From positions 1 to 64,000 of the forward strand of contig CAZCQP010000009.1 in the NCBI GenBank assembly GCA_964500895.1: a stretch of 64,000 nucleotides of DNA. The letters are read 5' to 3'. The notes under the pieces were generated by a model. It worked only from the letters and a program-made list of their open reading frames with translations. It had not been told where the DNA came from and did no database searches. A program made the translations under genes and the position numbers. The stretch is from CAZCQP01 sp964500895. Its GTDB lineage: Bacteria; Bacillota; Clostridia; Lachnospirales; JAISER01. Below are positions 58,891-64,000 of the stretch, piece after piece. Each line of letters opens with the position of its first letter. Positions within the stretch are counted from its first letter, which is position 1.

Positions 58891-59946
58891 TCACTCAAAC
58901 TGATAAACCGTTGTTTCTTGATACACTTCCCCCGGGGCCAGCACAACATTAGGAAAATGGCTATGGTGCAGTGCATCCGGGAAATGCTGGGTTTCCAGGC
59001 ACAGGCTATTGTGGATGCCGTAGGCCGCCCCGCCTTTTCCCTGCCGTGGGGTCAGGTTGTTGGACGTATACAGCTGCATACCGGGCTGGGTGGTATAAGT
59101 GGTCATTTGAATGCCTGTTTCCGGCCCTACCAACACCGCCGCCTTTTTGAGATAAGCTTTGTCTGCCAGAATCCAGTTTAAATCGTAGCCTCCCGCCTGG
59201 GTTAGCAGCGGATGGTCTTCCCCCATATCCCGGCCCACAGTTTTAAGCTGGGTAAAGTCAAAAGGTGTGCCCGCCACAGCCAGTGCCTTCCCGGTGGGCA
59301 AGCTTTGGGGGCTGTTTTCCAGCACTTCATCACAAAACATTTGCAAGATATGGCCGCCGATGTTCCCGCTAGACGCCCCGTTTAAGTTGAAGTAGGCGTG
59401 GTTGGTCAGGTTAATGGGGGTGGCTTGGTCTGTGACGGCATGGTAAAGGAACACCAGCTCGTTGGCTTCCGTCCACTTACAGGTGACAGACACATCCAAA
59501 TTTCCCGGGTAACCTTCTTCCATGTGGGGAGAGCGGCGGGTAAACAACACCCCGTCTTCCAGTGCCCGGCTTTCCCACTTGCACAGGTGGAACCCTTTCA
59601 CTCCTCCGTGCAAATGGTCGTTGCCAATGTTTTGGGCCAGCTGGTACGTTTTCCCTTCCAGCTCAAAACGACCCCCGGCAATGCGGTTGGCCACCCGGCC
59701 CACCACGGCCCCCAAGCAGCCGTCGTTGGCTTCATATTCCTCTAACGTGTCGTAACCCAAGCATACGTCCACCAGTGTTCCCGTTTTGTCTGGCACCAGA
59801 ATGTGGGTCACCGTGCAGCCAAAGTCTATGATAGACACGCTTGCGCGTCGGCTGTTGGTCATGGTGTATTGGGTGATGGCTTCCCCGTCTTTGGTACAGC
59901 CGTAAGGCTTGCTGGCGATGTTTATAGTGGTGTTGTAATTGTGCAT
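58891..59946 (-). CDS. galM: Galactose mutarotase (aldose 1-epimerase)
   Basis: 351 aa from the ATG at 59946 (AAGGAG 10 nt upstream). It interconverts alpha and beta forms of galactose or glucose. Family blocks: VGRVANRIAGGRFELEGKTY, NDHLHGGVKGFHL (catalytic His), NLTNHAYFNLNG (second His), and the late LAPGEVYQETTVYQF with the base Glu. Its start overlaps the vanW gene by 25 bp on the same strand. No other galactose gene is nearby. Confidence 0.93.
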   Translation of the reverse strand: MHNYNTTINIASKPYGCTKDGEAITQYTMTNSRRASVSIIDFGCTVTHILVPDKTGTLVDVCLGYDTLEEYEANDGCLGAVVGRVANRIAGGRFELEGKTYQLAQNIGNDHLHGGVKGFHLCKWESRALEDGVLFTRRSPHMEEGYPGNLDVSVTCKWTEANELVFLYHAVTDQATPINLTNHAYFNLNGASSGNIGGHILQMFCDEVLENSPQSLPTGKALAVAGTPFDFTQLKTVGRDMGEDHPLLTQAGGYDLNWILADKAYLKKAAVLVGPETGIQMTTYTTQPGMQLYTSNNLTPRQGKGGAAYGIHNSLCLETQHFPDALHHSHFPNVVLAPGEVYQETTVYQFE

Positions 59947-60767
59947 GTGTTTTCTTCTCCTTCTTCCCAATTTTCAGGCACATACTTTACCTGAGCAAAG
60001 TTTTTGGCTATGCAGGTTGTTTCCATAACTGTTCCGTTGCCCTTTTTTAGCGTTTTGTTGCGCCAAATTTCGTTCTGCCTAAAAAATTTGTCTGCCACTT
60101 TTAGAAACCTATGATTTTTTTCAAACACATGATATGTATAGGGCAGCTCCTCATTCACACGCAAATCCCCGTTTAGGCATTTATGGTCCAACCAAAATTT
60201 CAGCTGAAATGTATATGGGGTGTCGTTGCGGAATTGGTAATCTATGTAGTTGTAAAAGATGGTTGCCCCGCTTCCGAAAGGAATTACCCGGCCATCGTCG
60301 GGGAAGGGATCGAAACTGTGGTGGTGCCGTTCCGTCACGGTTATGGGGCTGTGGAGCACCAGCCAGTGAATCAGGTTAGCCAACTGGCACAAGCCGCCCC
60401 CAACCCCCTGACAGGCCTCCCCGTTGGAAAGCAGAATACCCTCCTGATAGCCCTTTTTACGTGTGGGCTTTCCCAGCAAAAAGCAAAAGGAAAACGTCTC
60501 TCCCGGCTTCACCAACAGTCCATCCAACCTTTGAATGGCCAGCGACAAGTTAATTACCTTGTTTTTTTGCAGCTCCATGGGACTGTGCCCCAACTTCCGC
60601 AGCAGTACAGATTGATGCTTTTTCATGCGAAAAGCCAATGGCTCCAGCGCAAAGGTACGGGCATAGGTATGTTTATGCAACTGCCACTGCACCCACCGCA
60701 CCATCTGGCGTGCAAAGACAATGCTATAGTAAAAAAGTGGGTGTACACTGGACAAGGGCTTTCGCAT
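59922..60767 (-). CDS. VanW family protein
   Basis: 281 aa with the VanW core: NKVINLSLAIQRLDGLLVKP, GETFSFCFLLGKPTRKKGYQEG, GVGGGLCQLANLIHWLVLHS, and RHHHSFDPFP. VanW was first seen in a vancomycin-resistance cluster and its role is unknown; these short stand-alone members are common in Firmicutes and are not evidence of resistance. AGGAGG precedes the ATG. It overlaps galM. Confidence 0.92.
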   Translation of the reverse strand: MRKPLSSVHPLFYYSIVFARQMVRWVQWQLHKHTYARTFALEPLAFRMKKHQSVLLRKLGHSPMELQKNKVINLSLAIQRLDGLLVKPGETFSFCFLLGKPTRKKGYQEGILLSNGEACQGVGGGLCQLANLIHWLVLHSPITVTERHHHSFDPFPDDGRVIPFGSGATIFYNYIDYQFRNDTPYTFQLKFWLDHKCLNGDLRVNEELPYTYHVFEKNHRFLKVADKFFRQNEIWRNKTLKKGNGTVMETTCIAKNFAQVKYVPENWEEGEENTCTITTPL

Positions 60768-60799
60768 GAATGATGCCTCCTAACCACTTAATCATTAGT

Positions 60800-61009
60800 T
60801 TAGTTTTTATTTAATGTCAACTTGGCAAACCCCTCAAAAGACCAATCCTCATGGCCGGTTAAGTCCGATGACACTTTCTTAAAGAAACAGCTGGGTATTT
60901 CATTTTCCTTTAAACACTTTGCCACGCAAAAATCACAGCCCCGGTCGTGGTTCACCGGGTTTAGCGGGCATTTGTGGTCACCACACGTACAAAAAGGTAA
61001 TGTTGCCAT
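60800..61009 (-). CDS. DUF6485 cysteine-rich protein
   Basis: 69 aa. The ATG at 61009 has GGGGGAA upstream. Six Cys in the pattern CTCGDHKCPLNPVNHDRGC then DFCVAKC and PSCFF match the small DUF6485 family and suggest a zinc or Fe-S site. Nothing is known of its role. It lies between vanW and the FAD enzyme on the same strand. Confidence 0.8.
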   Translation of the reverse strand: MATLPFCTCGDHKCPLNPVNHDRGCDFCVAKCLKENEIPSCFFKKVSSDLTGHEDWSFEGFAKLTLNKN

Positions 61010-61043
61010 TGAAATTTCCCCCACTTCTTTAATAAAATCTCAA

Positions 61044-62477
61044 TTATTCCCCTAAAATGTTTCGGGCAATCCACACCCCGGCGGCACCAGCCTGTGCCAG
61101 CCCCCGGGTAATACCAGCCCCGTCCCCGCCGCAATACAGCCCGGCAATCTGGGTTTCCAGTTGTTGGGTTAACACCGGCCGTGCAGAATAGAACTTGGCC
61201 TCCACCCCGTAAAACAAGGTATGGTCCGAAGCAATGCCCGGGGTCACTTTGTCCAGGGCGTGCACCATTTCAATGATGGACTGCATAGTGGTGTAAGGCA
61301 GCACCAGCCCCAAATCTCCCGGCACCGCTTCTTTCAGCGTTGGCTCAATGAAGCCTTCCGCAATCCTGTTTTTTGTGGAGCGCCGCCCACGCAAAATGTC
61401 CCCAAACCGCTGCACCATCACCCCGCCGCCAGATAGGTCGTTGGCCCGCATACAAATCTCCCGAGCGTATTCGTTGGGCTTATTGAAGGGCTCGGTGAAC
61501 ACATGAGACACCAGCAATGCAAAGTTGGTGTTTTCAGAGCCCAGCTTAGGGTCACGGTAGGCGTGGCCGTTCGCCGCCATCACCCCGGAGTGGTTTTCCA
61601 CCACCACATGGCCGGAAGGGTTGGAGCAAAACGTCCGCACCCGGGTGCCCACAGAAGCGTTGTACACAAACTTACCTTCATATAAATGCTTGTTAATGTC
61701 CTGCATAATCACGTCGGAGGTTTCCACCCGCACCCCCACGTCTACCTGGTTATTAATGAGGGTCAGCCCGTGGCGCAACAAAAGCTCTGTCAGCCAAGCC
61801 GAACCATCCCGCCCAGGGGCCAGCACCACATGCCCTGCCGTCAGTTCCGTGCCGTCTGCCAGCCGAACGCCGCATACCTTTTTCTGCCCATCTTCCACAT
61901 CCATGGTTAAAATGTCTGCCACTTCTGTTTCAAAGCGCATGTCCACGTTATTGGCCAACTGCTCGTCAATGGATTTTAAAATCTTTAAGTTTTGCTCCGT
62001 GCCCAAATGCCGCACAGAGGAACGCAACAGTTTAAGCCCCGCCCCATAGGCCTGCTGCTCAATTTTACGCACGGCCATGGTATGAGGGTTGGTGATTTCC
62101 GTGGTGGCTCCATGTGCCAAGTTTACCTGGTCTACATAATGAATGAGGGACAATACTTGGCTGTTTTCCAAATAATCCGTCAGCCAACCGCCAAAAGCAG
62201 TGGTGATGTTAAACTTGCCGTCGCTGTACGCCCCGGCCCCACCAAAGCCCCCGGTGATAGCACAGGCGGGTTTACACCCGGCTTGCACTTTGTTGTCTGT
62301 GGCTTTGCTTTTGGGGCAAAAATGCACCTTCCCCTGCATGATGGGGCATTGCCGTTTGTGAATGTCCCTGCCTTTGTCTATCAGCAGCACCTTTTTTTCC
62401 GGCGCTTTGACGCTTAATTCCCAACAGGTGAAAATCCCTGCCGGGCCAGCGCCCACTACGATAACGTCATAATTCAT
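61044..62477 (-). CDS. FAD-dependent dehydrogenase of unknown specificity (COG2509-like)
   Basis: About 477 aa. It opens YDVIVVGAGPAGIFTCWEL (dinucleotide-binding GxGxxG). Four early Cys follow (QCPIMQGKVHFC, GCKPAC) with GGFGGAGAYSDGKFN, the mark of this family. Late it has LYCGGDGAGITRGLAQAGAAG, which closes the FAD site. Members are soluble flavoproteins with unknown substrates. The ATG at 62477 is chosen for spacing from AGAGGA; one at 62486 overlaps the DUF2161 stop (ATGA) and is also possible. Confidence 0.9.
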   Translation of the reverse strand: MNYDVIVVGAGPAGIFTCWELSVKAPEKKVLLIDKGRDIHKRQCPIMQGKVHFCPKSKATDNKVQAGCKPACAITGGFGGAGAYSDGKFNITTAFGGWLTDYLENSQVLSLIHYVDQVNLAHGATTEITNPHTMAVRKIEQQAYGAGLKLLRSSVRHLGTEQNLKILKSIDEQLANNVDMRFETEVADILTMDVEDGQKKVCGVRLADGTELTAGHVVLAPGRDGSAWLTELLLRHGLTLINNQVDVGVRVETSDVIMQDINKHLYEGKFVYNASVGTRVRTFCSNPSGHVVVENHSGVMAANGHAYRDPKLGSENTNFALLVSHVFTEPFNKPNEYAREICMRANDLSGGGVMVQRFGDILRGRRSTKNRIAEGFIEPTLKEAVPGDLGLVLPYTTMQSIIEMVHALDKVTPGIASDHTLFYGVEAKFYSARPVLTQQLETQIAGLYCGGDGAGITRGLAQAGAAGVWIARNILGE

Positions 62478-62482
62478 TGCGT

Positions 62483-63193
62483 TCATTCCTCTCTATTTCT
62501 GTCACTGAATACCTGTTGATAATGGTGCACCAACGGTGCTAAATCTGGCTCTTGTAAAGCTTCTTCCCCTTTGGCAGACAAACCGTACACCCCTTTTTCC
62601 ACCTTTTCAAACCAGCCGTACACATTCCGGCTTACAATCAGCCCAGCTTTCGGGGCACAGCCATGGGTGATAAGTTTTTTAGGGGACAATGGCCCGGTGT
62701 GGGCCAGCACACAAGCAATGTGCAGCGCCTTTTCCAAATAAGCCGTCTTAATGCGCACCTTGGTGCTGCCCCCGGTGTTGTAGTCTCCGCTGCGCCCCGC
62801 AATTTCTTTTAAAAGGGCGGTGCGCTTGCGGTTTTGCAGCTTGCCCTCCCCGTTGTCCGGGTGCTGACGCACATCCACGGTGGGCACCGGGCTGTCCAGC
62901 GCCACGGTAATCAGCCCCAGCCCGCATTTTTTAAGCAAGGCTTTCCGTTTTCGGTTGGCAGATACGCTTTCTCTGCCCGGCCGGGGAATGCACAAGTACA
63001 CGTCTCTGGCCATCTTCTGCCTGTCCAGCCCTTGGTACAGCAAGGGAAGCCCAAATTGCCGCTTAAACTCTACAATCACCAGGTGCTCGTCCTTCACTGC
63101 CGTTAAGTCGCAGTCCTTCACTTCCCCGTTCACCTGGTAGCCCAGCCCTTCAAAATAAGCCTTCACCGGGGCGTATAAATCCTGCTCCACCAA
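62483..63193 (-). CDS. DUF2161, PD-(D/E)XK nuclease-like protein
   Basis: 236 aa. The N-terminal half has the nuclease-like core: LYAPVKAYFEGLGYQV, CDLTAV (Asp), HLVIVEFKRQF (E-x-K), typical of DUF2161 in the PD-(D/E)XK superfamily. The C-terminal half looks like a winged helix (GCAPKAGLIVSRNVYGWFEK) preceded by KRTALLKEIAGRSGDYNTGG. Whether it cuts nucleic acid is not known. It is followed with a 4-bp overlap by the FAD enzyme. Confidence 0.85.
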   Translation of the reverse strand: MVEQDLYAPVKAYFEGLGYQVNGEVKDCDLTAVKDEHLVIVEFKRQFGLPLLYQGLDRQKMARDVYLCIPRPGRESVSANRKRKALLKKCGLGLITVALDSPVPTVDVRQHPDNGEGKLQNRKRTALLKEIAGRSGDYNTGGSTKVRIKTAYLEKALHIACVLAHTGPLSPKKLITHGCAPKAGLIVSRNVYGWFEKVEKGVYGLSAKGEEALQEPDLAPLVHHYQQVFSDRNREE

Positions 63194-63206
63194 GCCCAGC
63201 CGCCCC

Positions 63207-63740
63207 CTATTTTAAGTACGTATCTATCATTTTTTCCGCTAACCGTTTATATATGCCTGCTTCCACCGCTAAGGATGCAGCCAGCAGCGCCATGTCCTCC
63301 CGGCTGGCTTTTCCCGGGGATTGTTCTTGCAGGCTCAGCTTGTCCGCCACAGTGGTTTTGGCGTTTTCCAGCGCCGTTTCCTGCAAACGTAAAAAGGAAG
63401 CATAAAAGCCGTCCAAGTCCGGCTGGGTTGCAAGCAGTGCTTTAATGTCCTCGATGGCCAGCACAGGCTTTAAGTGGTACAGGGCAATAAGCAGCTTCAA
63501 CTGCCCCGGGCTGTACTTCTTTTTATTGGGGGTAGGCAGCATTTTGTTTTTGGTGTAGTTGTTAATCATGGCTTTGGTTAAAATGCTGTCTGCCGGGGTG
63601 CGTTTATAGCCAGAGAGCCGGGTGTCCATAAACGTGGTAATTTGGTCCATATAAAGCTCTATATCCGGCACGTCCTCCAAGCTGACGGTTTGCAGCTTGT
63701 CCATAAATTCCAGCATAAAACCGCTCCCGCTTTTTTCCAT
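63207..63740 (-). CDS. DUF1836 protein
   Basis: 177 aa. Central region PDIELYMDQITTFMDTRL, then TKAMINNYTKNKMLP and YSPGQLKLLIALYHLK, the DUF1836 pattern, with a MerR-like helix-turn-helix feel in the ILTKAMINNYTKNKM part. It is probably a DNA-binding or regulatory protein; function is unproven. AAAGGTG lies 9 nt upstream of the ATG. It leads a run of minus-strand genes (DUF1836, DUF2161, FAD enzyme). Confidence 0.85.
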   Translation of the reverse strand: MEKSGSGFMLEFMDKLQTVSLEDVPDIELYMDQITTFMDTRLSGYKRTPADSILTKAMINNYTKNKMLPTPNKKKYSPGQLKLLIALYHLKPVLAIEDIKALLATQPDLDGFYASFLRLQETALENAKTTVADKLSLQEQSPGKASREDMALLAASLAVEAGIYKRLAEKMIDTYLK

Positions 63741-63783
63741 TATAAAAACACCTTTCTTAATTAAAAATATTTACAAAAGGGTG

Positions 63784-63812
63784 TTGCAATATGAATTGTA
63801 CCATGATATGAT
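63784..63812 (+). promoter_or_regulatory. Promoter of the hemolysin III gene
   Basis: TTGCAA, 17 bp, TATGAT on the plus strand, about 70 bp before the ATG. Confidence 0.65.
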
Positions 63813-63880
63813 GTAATTATCAAGATGTAGTTTTAAAAACTATATGAAGCATTTTTAATTTTTAGGAGGTGTACGGTTGT

Positions 63881-64000
63881 ATGTTTAAAAAAATGAAAGA
63901 CCCGGTCAGCGCTTTGTCCCACATGTGCGGGGCCCTTTTCGCCGTACCGGTCACGGTTTTGCTCATCATCAAAGGGGCGTTGGCCCACTCCGCCTTGGCG
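63881..64000 (+). CDS. Hemolysin III/PAQR family membrane protein, 3' part beyond the window
   Basis: ATG with TAGGAGGTG upstream. The 40 visible residues, MFKKMKDPVSALSHMCGAL and a first hydrophobic helix, match the N-terminus of hemolysin III (YqfA/PAQR) proteins, which have the DPxSAxxH start. The rest is outside the window. Confidence 0.8.
   Translation, partial: MFKKMKDPVSALSHMCGALFAVPVTVLLIIKGALAHSALA

Noticed and set aside
59922..60767. vanW as a sign of vancomycin resistance
   Set aside because: There are no vanH, vanA, vanX or vanS/vanR genes; stand-alone VanW proteins are common and not linked to resistance.

Overview
The window looks like chromosomal DNA of an anaerobic Firmicutes bacterium, most likely a Clostridia member. 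This rests on strong AGGAGG-type ribosome sites, TTGACA/TATAAT promoters, frequent TTG/GTG starts, and typical families (AddA, DUF1836, DUF1847, DUF6485, YbbR, VanW, a K+-dependent type membrane pyrophosphatase, an amino-acid fermentation gene set). Most genes are moderately GC-rich. A few AT-rich stretches (18.6-19.4 kb, 34.8-36.2 kb, 56.4-57.8 kb) stand out as probably acquired. I recognised no rRNA, tRNA, CRISPR array or integrase.

Layout. 0-5.5 kb: a truncated DUF4157 gene, a c-di-GMP phosphodiesterase, a lipoprotein, a DUF3892 protein, a GNAT acetyltransferase and an HD phosphohydrolase. 5.6-8.5 kb: a threonine catabolic operon (kbl-tdh-DUF1847). 8.6-14 kb: ftsH, an MFS transporter, a frameshifted methyltransferase, a second methyltransferase and a broken HTH gene. 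14.2-23.2 kb: an unknown gene, addA, an AT-rich DUF4393 gene, an MBL-fold hydrolase, glyA, and a split ThrE-type exporter divergent from glyA. 23.4-26.6 kb: a small phage-like cassette (sigma-like protein, DUF927 ATPase, divergent Xre repressor). 26.6-34.7 kb: alanine dehydrogenase, a YmaF protein, an O-acetylhomoserine sulfhydrylase with an arginase-family enzyme, a polysaccharide deacetylase, and hppA. 35-36.8 kb: a decayed zeta-type toxin locus, a 28-codon gene and a 95-bp tandem repeat broken by an assembly gap. 36.9-40.8 kb: two unknown membrane proteins, then cdaA-ybbR (c-di-AMP synthesis). 41-54.2 kb: a seven-gene minus-strand envelope operon combining an ABC-2 transporter, BatA/VWA membrane proteins and coiled-coil or extracytoplasmic proteins. 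54.4-64 kb: a TPR-like protein, a glycosyltransferase, a 2TM/GAF-like protein with a small partner, a CheW-CZB fusion, galactose mutarotase, VanW, DUF6485, a FAD oxidoreductase, DUF2161, DUF1836, and the start of a hemolysin III gene.

The most unusual signal is not an annotated-size gene. Three related loci (13.8-14.1 kb +, 19.3-19.65 kb -, 23.17-23.36 kb -) each encode a tiny hydrophobic peptide. Two share a GGGTGA-N6-start arrangement, a post-stop hairpin and a nearly identical 3' box with terminator. The third keeps a strong promoter and leader, but a 55-bp perfect-arm palindrome separates its start codon from the toxin-like segment. They resemble Firmicutes type I toxin genes (holin-like/Fst-like).

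Functionally, threonine and serine/glycine flux is prominent: tdh and kbl convert threonine to glycine, glyA links glycine and serine, and the ThrE halves would export threonine/serine. The glyA and thrE promoters share one -35 position back to back, which suggests mutually exclusive firing.
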